In this document: piece by piece, positions 1 through 8,612 of the stretch
Layout: the number at the start of each line of letters is the position of its first letter
How positions within the stretch are numbered: the first letter of the stretch is position 1
The notes under the pieces: generated by a model
The model's input: the letters and a program-made list of their open reading frames with translations, nothing else
Database searches by the model: none
Told to the model about the DNA's origin: nothing
Origin: Marinimicrobium koreense
GTDB lineage: Bacteria > Pseudomonadota > Gammaproteobacteria > Pseudomonadales > Cellvibrionaceae
Reading direction: 5' to 3'
Assembly: GCF_003762925.1 (NCBI RefSeq)
Contig: NZ_RJUK01000001.1
Coordinates: 1,178,001 to 1,242,000 of the forward strand
DNA length: 64,000 nt
Made by a program: the position numbers and the translations under genes

Positions 1-1410
1 GAACACCTCGCCTCCCGCCTCCCGAATGGTGGCGTCAATGCCGGCGCTGACGGTGGTGGCGCCCGGAAAGTCCCGAGCGTCCGTTCCGGTGCCCTGCCAG
101 GTGACCGACCAGCCGCCCACCTGCTTGCTGATATTGTCGATACCGTCGCCCGCCAAAAGCACCCGCTGTTTTGGGTTGAGCGGAAGCAGCTGATCGCGGT
201 TTTTCAATAGCACCAGAGATTCGCGCACCGCCTGACGGGCCACGTCCCGATGTTCTGGGGCACCAATGAGTGACTGACGACCCGCAAGGGTCCGGCTTGA
301 GGGACGATCCCGCTCAAACAGACCCGCGCGCAACTTCACCCGCAGAATCCGACGCACCGCATCATCGATTCGGGATTGCGCAATGGTGCCGTCGCGCACT
401 TGCGCCACAGTGTTGTGGAACAGGGTTTTCCACTCGGGGTGTGGCACCATGAAAATATCGAGCCCGGCATTGATCGCCTGAGGACAGTTCAGCACATCGG
501 CGCCGGGGATGAAGGCGTGACCATTCCAGTCCCCCACCACCAGGCCATCAAAGCCCATCTGTTCTTTCAGGACACGGGTCAGCAGGTGATGATGACCGTG
601 GAGCGGCTCACCGTGCCAGCTATTGAATGACGCCATCACGGCCTGCACGCCGGACTCGATCGCGCTGAAATAGCCCGCACCGTGAATGTCCCGCAAGCGC
701 TCCTCGGAATCGACATTGTCACCCCGATCGATGCCGTTCACCGTGCCACCGTCACCGATAAAGTGTTTGGCGGTAGCAATGACATGCTGCTCATCCAGGC
801 AAGCCTCGCCCTGCCCCTGAAGCCCCCGCACCATCTCACCGGCATAGGCACGCACCAGCTCCGGGTCTTCCGCCCAGGATTCATAGGTCCGCCCCCAGCG
901 ATCATCTCTGGCCACGGCAACGGTGGGCGAAAAATCCCAGTCCAGACCGGTTGCGACAATCTCCCGAGCGGTAGCCTCGCCAATGCGGCGAATCAGTTCG
1001 GGATTGTGGGCGGCGCCAAGCGCAATATTGTGTGGAAACAGGGTGGCCCCCACCAGGTTGCCCACCCCGTGCACCGCATCGGTTCCCCACATGATGGGAA
1101 TGGGCAGGCGTCCATCCCGGTCATCCATAGAGGCTTCCCAAAACTGATCGGCCAGGGCGACCCAGTCACTCGCCTGAGCGTAACGGTCATTGTTGGGCAC
1201 ACTGCCGCCGCCGTTGAGCACGGAACCCAGGTGGAAGTCCCGGATATCGTCCGGGGTTACCTGTTTGATCTCCGGTTGAATCATCTGACCCACTTTCTGT
1301 TCGAGGGTCATTCGATGCAATAGCGCGTCGATACGCTGCTCAATGGCATCATCCCTGGAAATGGCGCTTTTCAGGCGCGGCCAGGTCACTTGGCGGGAAG
1401 CGTTGAACAT
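1..1410 (-). CDS. Glycoside hydrolase family 3 beta-glucosidase-type enzyme (3' end outside window)
   Basis: Read from the minus strand, this frame is open from the ATG at 1410 to the window edge (470 codons; C-terminus missing). The protein has the GH3 N-terminal barrel: an RMTLEQKVGQM segment near residue 33, KHFIGDGGT near 225, and GLVVGDWNGH near 290. Asp294 of that last motif is the expected catalytic nucleophile of the family. Sequence style resembles exo-beta-1,3/1,4-glucan glucohydrolases, which release glucose from the non-reducing end of beta-glucans or cello-oligosaccharides. A TAA stop lies in frame about ten codons upstream of the ATG and no signal peptide is visible, so the enzyme may be cytoplasmic, whereas many relatives are exported. 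A GGAG lies about 11 bases before the start. It is divergent from yjbQ. Substrate is inferred only from the family. Confidence 0.88.
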   Translation of the reverse strand, partial: MFNASRQVTWPRLKSAISRDDAIEQRIDALLHRMTLEQKVGQMIQPEIKQVTPDDIRDFHLGSVLNGGGSVPNNDRYAQASDWVALADQFWEASMDDRDGRLPIPIMWGTDAVHGVGNLVGATLFPHNIALGAAHNPELIRRIGEATAREIVATGLDWDFSPTVAVARDDRWGRTYESWAEDPELVRAYAGEMVRGLQGQGEACLDEQHVIATAKHFIGDGGTVNGIDRGDNVDSEERLRDIHGAGYFSAIESGVQAVMASFNSWHGEPLHGHHHLLTRVLKEQMGFDGLVVGDWNGHAFIPGADVLNCPQAINAGLDIFMVPHPEWKTLFHNTVAQVRDGTIAQSRIDDAVRRILRVKLRAGLFERDRPSSRTLAGRQSLIGAPEHRDVARQAVRESLVLLKNRDQLLPLNPKQRVLLAGDGIDNISKQVGGWSVTWQGTGTDARDFPGATTVSAGIDATIREAGGEVF

Positions 1411-1604
1411 GACGACAGGGGCTCCGATTATTAAATGGTTTTACGGACTATAAGGTGGGGCATTCTAGCACAGTCGCCAATCCCTTAAAGTCGGGGCTGC
1501 AAATTCAACAACACCGCGTTACCCTTTGTGTCTGCATGACGTCGAGTGCGCCATTTCTGGCGCCGACGTCCTCCACGCGACCGACCGATACAGGCAGATA
1601 ACCT

Positions 1605-2024
1605 ATGTGGCAACAGACTGAATTTCGCCTGCCCCCCAAAAGCCGGGGCTTCCACCTGGTCACCCAGGAAGTGCTCAGAGCGCTGCCCCCGCTGGACCAC
1701 CTTCGCTGCGGCCTGCTGCACCTGTTTATTCAGCACACCTCCGCATCACTGACCATTAACGAAAACGCTGACCCGACCGTACGCGGCGACCTGGAGCGAC
1801 ACTTCAATCAGTTTGTCCCCGAGCGGGCCCCCTACTACGAGCATGACTACGAAGGCGACGACGACATGCCCGCCCACATCAAATGCACCACCATTGGTGC
1901 CAGCCTGACCATTCCGATTACCGACGGTCGTCTGAACCTGGGAACCTGGCAGGGAATTTACCTGTGCGAGCATCGCAATCACGCCGGTAGCCGCACCCTG
2001 GTCGCCACCGTTCAGGGAGAGTAA
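1605..2024 (+). CDS. yjbQ: YjbQ/UPF0047 family protein
   Basis: A 139-residue protein matching the YjbQ (UPF0047) family along its full length. Typical segments are HTSASLTINENAD (about residues 45-57), a central acidic stretch with HIKCTTIGASLTIPI, and LGTWQGIYLCEHR near the end. YjbQ members have been reported to have weak thiamine-phosphate-synthase activity; their true role is not settled. The length is normal for the family. The start at 1605 agrees with the conserved WQQTEF opening, although the ribosome binding site is weak. The gene is divergent from the GH3 gene and 89 bases ahead of cbpA, so it probably has its own promoter in the 1411-1604 gap. Confidence 0.9.
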   Translation: MWQQTEFRLPPKSRGFHLVTQEVLRALPPLDHLRCGLLHLFIQHTSASLTINENADPTVRGDLERHFNQFVPERAPYYEHDYEGDDDMPAHIKCTTIGASLTIPITDGRLNLGTWQGIYLCEHRNHAGSRTLVATVQGE

Positions 2025-2113
2025 GTGCCATACTTGATGAATATCAATTTGCCCCAACCATTTAGGCGCTAAGGTTTGTTCGTATTGGGTTCCTGTGATT
2101 CGCGAGGTCACCG

Positions 2114-3088
2114 ATGGAATACAAGGACTACTACAAGACCCTTGGGGTCGAGAGAAACGCCGGCCAGGATGAGATCAAACGCGCCTACCGGAAGCTGGCA
2201 CGCAAGTATCATCCGGATGTCAACAAGGATGCCGGGGCGGAAGACCAGTTCAAGGAGCTGGGCGAGGCCTACGAGGTATTGAAGGACCCGGAAAAACGCG
2301 CCGCTTACGATCAGCTCGGCAGCAACTGGCAGCGCGGCCAGGACTTTGAACCGCCCCCAGATTGGGGGAAGGACTTCGATTTTGCCGGCGCCGGGCGTCA
2401 CTACCGCGGCGGTATGGGCAGTGGCGATTTCAGTGACTTTTTCGAGAATCTGTTCGGCGGTGGTTTTCACGGCGGAGGCTTCACCCAGAACAGCAGGTTC
2501 GGCCAAGATGGCGGTTTTCGGGCTCGCGGCGAAGATCAGCATGCCCGCATTCAGATCGACTTGGAAGACGCCTTCAGCGGCGCCTCCCGGCAGATTACCC
2601 TGCGCAGCCAACAGGCGGATGCCCAGGGACGAATCCAGGCCGTCCCCCGTACCCTGAACATCAAAATTCCCAAAGGGATAAAGCCCGGACAGAATATCCG
2701 CCTGGCGGGCCAGGGATCGCCTGGTTTGGGTGGTGGGCCCAGTGGCGATCTCTATCTTGAGGTGGAATTCAGACCTCACCGGTACTTCCGGCTGGACGGG
2801 CGAGACCTGTTTCTCGATTTGCCCCTCACCCCCTGGGAGGCGGCATTGGGTACCAAAGTGAAAATCCCCACGCCCACCGGCAAAGTCGACCTGAAGATTC
2901 CCGAGGCATCCCAAAGCGGCCGCAAACTCCGGCTCAAGGAGCGCGGACTGCCCGGCTCTCCGTCGGGAGACCTGTACGTTGAGCTGAGCATTCACACGCC
3001 GCCCGCCCAAAACGCCTCGACGCGAGCGGCTTACGAGCAGTTGGCAAACGCCGCGCCGTTCAACCCACGCCGCCACCTGGAGAGCTGA
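2114..3088 (+). CDS. cbpA: Curved-DNA-binding / DnaJ-class co-chaperone CbpA
   Basis: A 324-residue DnaJ-type protein. The J domain spans about residues 3-68 with the diagnostic HPD at 33-35, which stimulates DnaK ATPase. A Gly/Phe-rich linker follows ([15 protein letters not shown], about 110-125), then two C-terminal substrate-binding beta domains. There is no cysteine-rich zinc domain, which separates it from DnaJ itself and matches CbpA, a nucleoid-associated co-chaperone of stationary phase. A GAGGT ribosome site lies five bases before the ATG. The stop is followed after two bases by the start of cbpM, so the two are co-translated, as in other proteobacteria. Confidence is high from domain order and partner gene. 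Confidence 0.94.
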   Translation: MEYKDYYKTLGVERNAGQDEIKRAYRKLARKYHPDVNKDAGAEDQFKELGEAYEVLKDPEKRAAYDQLGSNWQRGQDFEPPPDWGKDFDFAGAGRHYRGGMGSGDFSDFFENLFGGGFHGGGFTQNSRFGQDGGFRARGEDQHARIQIDLEDAFSGASRQITLRSQQADAQGRIQAVPRTLNIKIPKGIKPGQNIRLAGQGSPGLGGGPSGDLYLEVEFRPHRYFRLDGRDLFLDLPLTPWEAALGTKVKIPTPTGKVDLKIPEASQSGRKLRLKERGLPGSPSGDLYVELSIHTPPAQNASTRAAYEQLANAAPFNPRRHLES

Positions 3089-3090
3089 TT

Positions 3091-3423
3091 ATGTCGGGAG
3101 ATACCCATCGCCTGATGGCAGGCACCATTCTGGAAGAAGACGTTGAATTGACGCTGGGCGAGCTCTGCCGACATTGCCAGGTGGAGGCCGACTTCGTGGT
3201 CGAACTCATCCATGAAGGGGTCATCGATCCGATCACCCCTTCAAGCCCGCGCTGGACCTTCAGAGGACACTGCCTCACCCGATTGAAGCGTGCCCGTCGC
3301 CTGCAACGGGACCTGGGGTTGAACCTCGCCGGTATCGCGCTGGCACTGGAGCTGCTCGATGAGCGCGAGCGCCTGTACGCCGAGCTGGCCCGCTGGCAGC
3401 GGGCGGATCGCGAAACAGAATAG
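3091..3423 (+). CDS. cbpM: Chaperone modulatory protein CbpM
   Basis: A 110-residue protein with a MerR-like N-terminal fold and a helical tail (LELLDERERLYAELARW), the usual size and shape of CbpM. CbpM binds the J domain of CbpA and blocks its DnaK-stimulating and DNA-binding activities. It starts two bases after the cbpA stop codon, as expected for an inhibitor made together with its target. It ends ten bases short of the convergent channel gene, with no terminator hairpin between them. The function rests on gene order plus general resemblance; sequence conservation of the family is modest. Confidence 0.86.
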   Translation: MSGDTHRLMAGTILEEDVELTLGELCRHCQVEADFVVELIHEGVIDPITPSSPRWTFRGHCLTRLKRARRLQRDLGLNLAGIALALELLDERERLYAELARWQRADRETE

Positions 3424-3433
3424 TCCGGCGGAG

Positions 3434-4222
3434 TTAATCCTTTTCCCGGCGGTTTTTCTGCATGGCTTCGCTGAACGCTGCTGCCATGATTCCCGTCGGC
3501 ATGGCGATGATGCCAATACCCGAAAGTGCCGTCAGCGCCGCAAAAAACCGCCCGAGCCCGGTCACCGGATACACGTCGCCGTAACCCACTGTGGTCAAGG
3601 TGGCCACTGACCACCACATGGAGCGGAGCACACTGCCGAATGCCTCCGGCTGCACCCCTCCCTCCAACAGATACAACATGATGGACGAGGTCAATAGCAC
3701 CAAAAACGCCAACCCGAAACTGACATACAGTTCAAACTGACGCAGCCGGACCGCATGCCCCAACTCCCGCAGGGCTTTGGAGAAACGCCCCAGCCTCGCC
3801 AGACGCAAGATCCGCAGCACCCGGATCAGACGCATGAACAGGGCTTCCATGCCCACCAGCCCCAAAAACAGCGGCAAAATGGCCAGCAGGTCAACCACCG
3901 CGGCAAAGCTGCCCAGATAGCGAAGGCGGCCCCACACCGGGTGGGCATAGCGGGCGCCCTCCACAGCCACCCAGGCTCGAATCAGGTATTCCAGCAGAAA
4001 AATCGCTCCCACCACCCACTCGAAAGCGACGAACCACGGCTCACGCCCTACCCTGATGGCGGGCTCGGTTTCCAGTAATGCCACCAACACCGCCACTGTG
4101 ATCAGCGCGCAGATCCATCGGTTGGCCGGGGAAAGCCCCTGATCAGGCCAGGCGCCCGGCTCCAATTGCCGATATAACCGGGCTCGCCAGGGGTGCTTTG
4201 CGGAGGATGACGAGTGAACCAT
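3434..4222 (-). CDS. Voltage-gated potassium-channel-like ion transporter
   Basis: A 262-residue membrane protein with six predicted transmembrane segments. The S4-like segment carries regularly spaced arginines (RLIRVLRILRLARLGRF), and the pore loop holds the potassium selectivity filter TTVGYGD followed by VYP. This is the single-subunit architecture of tetrameric Kv-type channels in the inner membrane. I chose the ATG at 4222 because TAGGAG lies seven bases upstream; a longer reading to 4390 would run into rluA and adds a low-complexity Arg/Ser-rich stretch. It lies ten bases after rluA, so the two are probably co-transcribed. Voltage dependence is inferred from S4 only. Confidence 0.88.
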   Translation of the reverse strand: MVHSSSSAKHPWRARLYRQLEPGAWPDQGLSPANRWICALITVAVLVALLETEPAIRVGREPWFVAFEWVVGAIFLLEYLIRAWVAVEGARYAHPVWGRLRYLGSFAAVVDLLAILPLFLGLVGMEALFMRLIRVLRILRLARLGRFSKALRELGHAVRLRQFELYVSFGLAFLVLLTSSIMLYLLEGGVQPEAFGSVLRSMWWSVATLTTVGYGDVYPVTGLGRFFAALTALSGIGIIAMPTGIMAAAFSEAMQKNRREKD

Positions 4223-4232
4223 GAACAGGCTC

Positions 4233-4904
4233 CTAAAACGGTACGACCGACTCAAAAGAGGCAGCCTCACCCGATTCCGGGTGGGCAAAGCTGAGCGTTG
4301 ACGCGTGCAGCAGCAGACGTGTCGCCTGCTGGCGCACCGACTCCGGCGCATAGAACTCACAACCCAGAATCGGATGCCCCAGCTCGGCACAGTGTAGGCG
4401 CAACTGGTGCGAACGTCCGGTGACCGGAGAGAGCGCCAGGCGCGTGGTGTTGTCCTCCCGGTTGCGGGACAGCACCCGGTAATGGGTCAGCGCCGGCTTG
4501 CCGTCCTCAGAGATTTTACTCCGTGGACGCCGCTCCGGGTCGGGGGCAATCGGCCACTCCATGACGCCCTGATCTTCCAGTACCAGGCCGTGTACTACCG
4601 CCGTATAGGTTTTCTTCACTGTACGAGCCTGAAATTGGCGACTGAGGTTGGATAGGCTGGCCTTGGTAAGGGGAATCACCAACAGTCCGGAGGTGTCGAA
4701 ATCCAACCGGTGAACCGCGTGAACATCCGGGTAAGTCTCCCGCAGCCGGGCGATGACACTGTCACGATTGGCCGGATGACGGCCGGGAACGGTCAACAGC
4801 CGGGTCGGCTTATCCACCACCACAAAGCTGCTCTCCTGGCGTACAATCCCAACGTCCTCCTCACAGGGGGGCAGAACGGTCAGATGATCCGTTGAAGACG
4901 ACAT
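4233..4904 (-). CDS. rluA: RluA-type RNA pseudouridine synthase
   Basis: A 223-residue enzyme with the RluA-family catalytic motif HRLDFDTSG; Asp68 is the expected nucleophilic aspartate that forms a transient bond with the target uridine. GRSHQLRLHCAELGHPI further on is the second family signature. The length is close to E. coli RluA, which modifies 23S rRNA U746 and tRNA U32, and there is no N-terminal S4 domain as in RluC or RluD. I therefore favour RluA, although RluA-like paralogues of unknown specificity exist. The ion-channel gene follows ten bases downstream. The divergent DUF2970 gene starts 35 bases away, so the two promoters share that gap. Confidence 0.87.
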   Translation of the reverse strand: MSSSTDHLTVLPPCEEDVGIVRQESSFVVVDKPTRLLTVPGRHPANRDSVIARLRETYPDVHAVHRLDFDTSGLLVIPLTKASLSNLSRQFQARTVKKTYTAVVHGLVLEDQGVMEWPIAPDPERRPRSKISEDGKPALTHYRVLSRNREDNTTRLALSPVTGRSHQLRLHCAELGHPILGCEFYAPESVRQQATRLLLHASTLSFAHPESGEAASFESVVPF

Positions 4905-4939
4905 AATACGACTCGCAAATAAGACTATGAGGCCGAAAC

Positions 4940-5161
4940 ATGAGTGCCCCTGAAGACCCGGATAAAAAACCCAACCTGTTTCAGATCATCATCAGCACTC
5001 TGGCCGCTGCGTTTGGTGTGCAAAGCAGCAAAAACCGCGAGCGCGACTTCAAGCACGGCAGCATTGCCGCCTACATCATTTCCGGGGTGTTGTTCACCGC
5101 GATCTTTATCCTGATCATGGTGTTCGTGGTTCGACTGGTGCTCTCTCAGGCCGGACAGTAA
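4940..5161 (+). CDS. DUF2970 small membrane protein
   Basis: A 73-residue protein with a short charged N-terminus, an amphipathic stretch containing AAFGVQSSKNRERDF, and one strong transmembrane helix (about residues 44-66, YIISGVLFTAIFILIMVFVVRLVL). This pattern, including the conserved FGVQSSKNRERDF segment, is characteristic of the DUF2970 family found across Gamma- and Betaproteobacteria. No function is known. It is divergent from rluA and ends one base before the stop of the convergent MarR gene, with no room for a terminator. Likely an inner-membrane protein. Confidence 0.85.
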   Translation: MSAPEDPDKKPNLFQIIISTLAAAFGVQSSKNRERDFKHGSIAAYIISGVLFTAIFILIMVFVVRLVLSQAGQ

Positions 5162-5162
5162 G

Positions 5163-5645
5163 TCAGACGTGCTTCCAGAGCTGCGTGCTATCGATATCAA
5201 CGGCTTTGAGCAGCTTCTGAATATTACCCTTGAATGCCCGAAGCTCCGTCGGATGCAACTGATTCAGAAAGCGGTTCTGGTGGGTGACAGCCAACTCATT
5301 GAGCGTTTCGACCAGTGCGTGTCCCGACCGGGTCAGGTGCACTTTCACGGAGCGACGGTCCAGACCGTCGTGCTCACGCTGCACCAGTTGCTTGGTTTCC
5401 AGGCGGTCCAGAAGACGGGTGACCGCTGAGCGATCCACCGCGATATTATCAGCAATCTGGGCCGGCGTATTGGCCAGCTCATGGAACAGCACGTTGAGGA
5501 TCATCCACTGGGGCCAACTGACCTCATGCTCGGTCAGCGCCTCATTGAACGCCTCCCGCATCTGACTGGCCAGACGGTTGATCCAGAAGGTGAAACTGTT
5601 GTGCAGGTGCAGGCCTTTGGTGGCCGCTCGATCAGAACCCAGCAT
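5163..5645 (-). CDS. MarR-family transcriptional regulator
   Basis: A 160-residue winged-helix regulator. The recognition region reads TPAQIADNIAVDRSAVTRLLDRLETKQLVQRE, followed by the family wing motif DGLDRRSVKVHLTRSG (about residues 92-107). MarR proteins bind palindromic operators as dimers and usually lose DNA binding when a small molecule binds. No adjacent target gene is obvious: the upstream neighbour is a 45-residue membrane peptide and the downstream one the convergent DUF2970 gene. The regulon and ligand cannot be read from sequence. Confidence 0.9.
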   Translation of the reverse strand: MLGSDRAATKGLHLHNSFTFWINRLASQMREAFNEALTEHEVSWPQWMILNVLFHELANTPAQIADNIAVDRSAVTRLLDRLETKQLVQREHDGLDRRSVKVHLTRSGHALVETLNELAVTHQNRFLNQLHPTELRAFKGNIQKLLKAVDIDSTQLWKHV

Positions 5646-5812
5646 GACTCCCTCGCAATGACATCAGACAGGTGAAAGGAATCCTGCCAGACATTAATTG
5701 ACAACGCAATTATTTCAATGCAAAGAGTCGGAAAGACATCGGGTGGGATCGGGGCGCTCTGATGGCAACGTCAAAGACACCCCCGGTCGATCAGTGTGCC
5801 GGCAAGAAAATC

Positions 5813-5950
5813 TTATTGGCCACTGACCCAGTAAACACAGGTGACCACGAAGATGGCAATCAGCGCCACCGCCGCCATGGCATCGGCAAACGCATCGCCC
5901 TCGTGGGCTTCATGGGTCTCATTTTTCATAACATCAGTCTGCTCAGACAT
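5813..5950 (-). CDS. 45-residue single-span membrane peptide, unknown function
   Basis: A small open frame of 45 codons plus TAA. The ATG at 5950 is preceded by a purine-rich GAGGAG about ten bases upstream. The N-terminal half is acidic and His/Glu-rich (ETHEAHEGDAFADAM), and the C-terminal half is one hydrophobic helix ending in VTCVYWVSGQ, so the peptide probably sits in the inner membrane with a soluble N-terminus. The good ribosome site, the clear bipartite composition and the lack of any competing gene support it being real. I do not recognise the family. It lies upstream of the same-strand MarR gene, 167 bases from its start. Confidence 0.6.
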   Translation of the reverse strand: MSEQTDVMKNETHEAHEGDAFADAMAAVALIAIFVVTCVYWVSGQ

Positions 5951-6336
5951 TATTGTTATTCTCCTCTCGCCAAACGTGGTAAGGATAGGAGCGCTTTACA
6001 GCCATCAGCTGAGCCGCTTTACGCCCCCAACAGGACAGTCGAATCTAATCACACCCCACCCGGATTGACAAGCGACCGCCACCGGATATAACCAAAAAGC
6101 ATTAGGATAGCGGAAAACATTCGTTCAAACCGGCCCCCGGTCTCTGGTATTTTTGCGCCCTCTGAGACGGGTGTGTGGCCTGCCACCGGGCCGACCACCA
6201 CCTCCGTTCAGGGTCGCGCCGAAGCGGGTTTTGCTGTATCCTCCGCCGCGACAATACACCGGTTTACGGGCGCTATTGCATTAGCGTTCGCTAACATACC
6301 CAACCTTTCCCGGAAGTACAGGTAATACAGCCCTCT
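5951..6336. other. 386-base gap between the small membrane gene and cysI
   Basis: No convincing gene lies here. The stretch must carry the promoters of the divergent small membrane gene and of cysI. The only structured site seen is the 14-base palindrome at 6281-6294, annotated separately. Short frames in the gap lack ribosome sites and protein-like composition. Confidence 0.6.
6281..6294. promoter_or_regulatory. Perfect palindrome upstream of cysI, possible operator
   Basis: The sequence TTAGCGTTCGCTAA is a perfect inverted repeat (6-base arms, 2-base centre) 42 bases ahead of the cysI start. Its size and position suit an operator for a dimeric regulator. CysB, the LysR-type activator of sulfur genes, is one candidate, but CysB sites are poorly conserved and I cannot assign it. 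No clear -35/-10 pair could be settled around it. Confidence 0.4.
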
Positions 6337-8001
6337 ATGTACATCTATGACGAATACGACCGCCGCATCCAGGGGCAGCGCGTTACCCAGTTTCGCGCGC
6401 AGATGGAGCGGTATCTGGACGGCCAATTGGAAGAAGCGGAATTTCTTCCCCTACGCCTGCAAAACGGCCTCTATGTTCAGCGCCTGGCGCCGATGCTGCG
6501 CATTTGCGTGCCCTACGGCCTGATGAACAGCCGCCAGTTGCGCAAAATGGCCCACATTACCCGTACCTACGACAAGGGTTACTGCCACATCAGTACCCGC
6601 CAGAACATCCAGCTCAACTGGCCCCAACTGGAAGAAGTGCCGGACATTCTGGCGGAACTGCTGGAGGTGGAGATGCACTGCAACCAGACCAGCGGTAACT
6701 GCATCCGCAACACCACCACCGATCAGTTTGCCGGTGTCGCGACCGATGAGCTGGTGGACCCCCGCCCCTATTGCGAACTGATCCGTCAGTGGTCCACCTT
6801 CCACCCGGAATTTGCCTTTCTACCGCGCAAGTTCAAGATCGCCGTGAGCGCCACTCAGGAAGACCGGGCCGCCATCCGCGTACACGATATCGGCTTGCAG
6901 ATTGTGCGTAACGAGGCCGGCGAACTGGGCTTCTCTGTCTTCGTGGGCGGCGGTCTGGGTCGCACCCCGGTCATTGGCAGTCTGATCAATGAATTCGTAC
7001 CGGAGCAGCATCTACTGACCTACCTGGAAGCGATTCTGCGCATCTACAACCAGTTCGGCCGCCGGGACAACAAATTCAAGGCCCGCATCAAGATTCTGGT
7101 GCGCGCCATGACCCCCGAAGTATTCGCCGAAAAGGTCGAGCAGGAATGGCAACACCTGCGCGATGGCAGCGCCACCCTCACTCAGGCAGAAATCGACCGG
7201 GCCCACAGTTACTTCACCGAGCCGGCCTATGAAAGCCTGGATGATGCCGCCGCACAGGCCGAGCTAGACACGCTCGCCAGCGACAACAAAGCCTTCTCCA
7301 ACTGGCTTAAGCGCAACGTGCGCGATCACAAGAAGCCCGGCTACGCCGCCGTCAACCTGTCGCTCAAACCGACCGGTATCGCGCCCGGCGACATTACCGA
7401 CCGGCAGTTGGAAATCATCGCCGATCTGGCCGATGACTTCAGCTTTGGCGAAGTGCGCACCACCCACGAGCAGAACATGGTGTTGGCGGATGTGAAGAAA
7501 GCCGATCTTTTCGACCTCTGGCAGAAAGCCAAGGCCGCCGGCTTTGCCACGCCCAACATCGGCACCCTGACGGACATCATCTGCTGCCCGGGTGGCGATT
7601 TCTGCTCACTGGCCAATGCCAAATCCATTCCGATTGCCGAGGCCATCCAGCGTCAGTTTGAAGATCTGGACTACCTCTACGATCTGGGTGACATCGACCT
7701 GAACATCTCCGGCTGCATGAACGCCTGCGGGCATCATCACGTCGGTCACATCGGCGTTCTCGGGGTCGACAAGAAAGGCGAGGAGTTCTACCAGGTGACC
7801 CTGGGTGGCAACTCCAGCAACGATGCCGCCCTTGGCAAGGTGATCGGCCCCTCTTTCACTGCCGAGGATATGCCCTCGGTGGTCCAGAAAATCATCGATG
7901 TGTACGTCGAGAAGCGGACCGAAGAAGAGCCCTTTATCGACACCGTCAACCGACTGGGTATTGCCCCCTTCAAGGAGCGTGTCTATGCCAAAGCTAGTTA
8001 A
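6337..8001 (+). CDS. cysI: Siroheme-dependent sulfite (nitrite/sulfite) reductase
   Basis: A 554-residue assimilatory reductase that converts sulfite to sulfide with six electrons. It has the duplicated ferredoxin-like and siroheme-binding halves of the family: TSGNCIRNTTTDQFAG in the first half and, in the second, the [4Fe-4S]/siroheme cysteines Cys417 and Cys423 (CCPGGDFC) and Cys460 and Cys464 (GCMNACG). The sequence closely resembles the Pseudomonas-type CysI that is followed by a DUF934 gene, as here (17-base overlap). No flavoprotein cysJ is nearby, so the electron donor may be ferredoxin or the DUF934 partner may help; that part is inference. The ribosome site before ATG 6337 is weak, but the MYIYDEYDRRI opening is conserved. 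CysG at 36.6-38.0 kb makes the cofactor. Confidence 0.93.
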   Translation: MYIYDEYDRRIQGQRVTQFRAQMERYLDGQLEEAEFLPLRLQNGLYVQRLAPMLRICVPYGLMNSRQLRKMAHITRTYDKGYCHISTRQNIQLNWPQLEEVPDILAELLEVEMHCNQTSGNCIRNTTTDQFAGVATDELVDPRPYCELIRQWSTFHPEFAFLPRKFKIAVSATQEDRAAIRVHDIGLQIVRNEAGELGFSVFVGGGLGRTPVIGSLINEFVPEQHLLTYLEAILRIYNQFGRRDNKFKARIKILVRAMTPEVFAEKVEQEWQHLRDGSATLTQAEIDRAHSYFTEPAYESLDDAAAQAELDTLASDNKAFSNWLKRNVRDHKKPGYAAVNLSLKPTGIAPGDITDRQLEIIADLADDFSFGEVRTTHEQNMVLADVKKADLFDLWQKAKAAGFATPNIGTLTDIICCPGGDFCSLANAKSIPIAEAIQRQFEDLDYLYDLGDIDLNISGCMNACGHHHVGHIGVLGVDKKGEEFYQVTLGGNSSNDAALGKVIGPSFTAEDMPSVVQKIIDVYVEKRTEEEPFIDTVNRLGIAPFKERVYAKAS

Positions 8002-8494
8002 AGACGGCGCCATCGTCGACAACGAATGGACCCTGATGGCCAAGCCCGAGGGCGAGGCAGCCGAGGCGGAAGTACCCGCCGGACAGATCATTGTCCCGCT
8101 CTCGGCCTGGCTTGCCCAGAAGGATAAGCTGTCCGCCCGTGACGATATCGGCGTATGGATCGATACCGACGAGACCGCCGATCAACTCGGTGAAGACGCG
8201 CAGCGTTTCCCGCTGGTCGCAGTGCACTTCCCGGCCTTTGCCGACGGTCGCGCCTTTACCAATGCGAGGATGCTGCGCGAGCGCTTCGGATTCACCGGTG
8301 AGCTACGTGCCGTTGGGTATTTCCTGGCCGAACAGGCCTGTTACCTGCGCCGCTGTGGCGTCAACGCGTTCGATTTCGGCGCGGATCGGGAACAGCACCT
8401 GCAGGCGACGGTCGATGCACTGCAGGATTTCACCGAGTACTATCAAGCCTCGGTCGACGAGCCCCTGCCGCTGTTTCGCCGCCGGGCGTCCTGA
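7985..8494 (+). CDS. DUF934 protein, sulfite-reductase-associated
   Basis: A 169-residue protein of the DUF934 family, which almost always follows this type of cysI and is presumed to help sulfite reduction. The start is the ATG at 7985, giving MPKLVKDG; it overlaps the end of cysI by 17 bases, suggesting translational coupling. Recognisable parts are PLSAWLAQKD, FPAFADGRAFTNARMLRERFGF (about residues 80-101) and a conserved YFLAEQACYLRRCGVNAF near 112-129. The biochemical role is unknown. An inverted repeat follows about 30 bases downstream. Confidence 0.88.
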   Translation: MPKLVKDGAIVDNEWTLMAKPEGEAAEAEVPAGQIIVPLSAWLAQKDKLSARDDIGVWIDTDETADQLGEDAQRFPLVAVHFPAFADGRAFTNARMLRERFGFTGELRAVGYFLAEQACYLRRCGVNAFDFGADREQHLQATVDALQDFTEYYQASVDEPLPLFRRRAS

Positions 8495-8524
8495 GGGACT
8501 TTCATATCGAAGAGCTCCCAGCAT

Positions 8525-8548
8525 AGCGAGGGCCTCCCGGCCCTCGCT
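8525..8548 (+). terminator. Stem-loop after the cysI-DUF934 operon
   Basis: A perfect 10-base stem (AGCGAGGGCC with its complement) closes a 4-base loop 30 bases after the DUF934 stop. The 3' side lacks a clean T-run (TGATCAATT follows), so it may be a weak terminator or an mRNA-protecting hairpin. Confidence 0.55.
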
Positions 8549-8612
8549 TGATCAATTCCGCTCGCTGTGACACGCTTTGGGGACAACAACATAACCCCAG
8601 AGAATCAACCTG

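Noticed and set aside
682-1323. A 213-codon plus-strand frame opposite the GH3 gene
   Set aside because: The minus-strand translation shows clear GH3 motifs throughout; the plus-strand frame has none.
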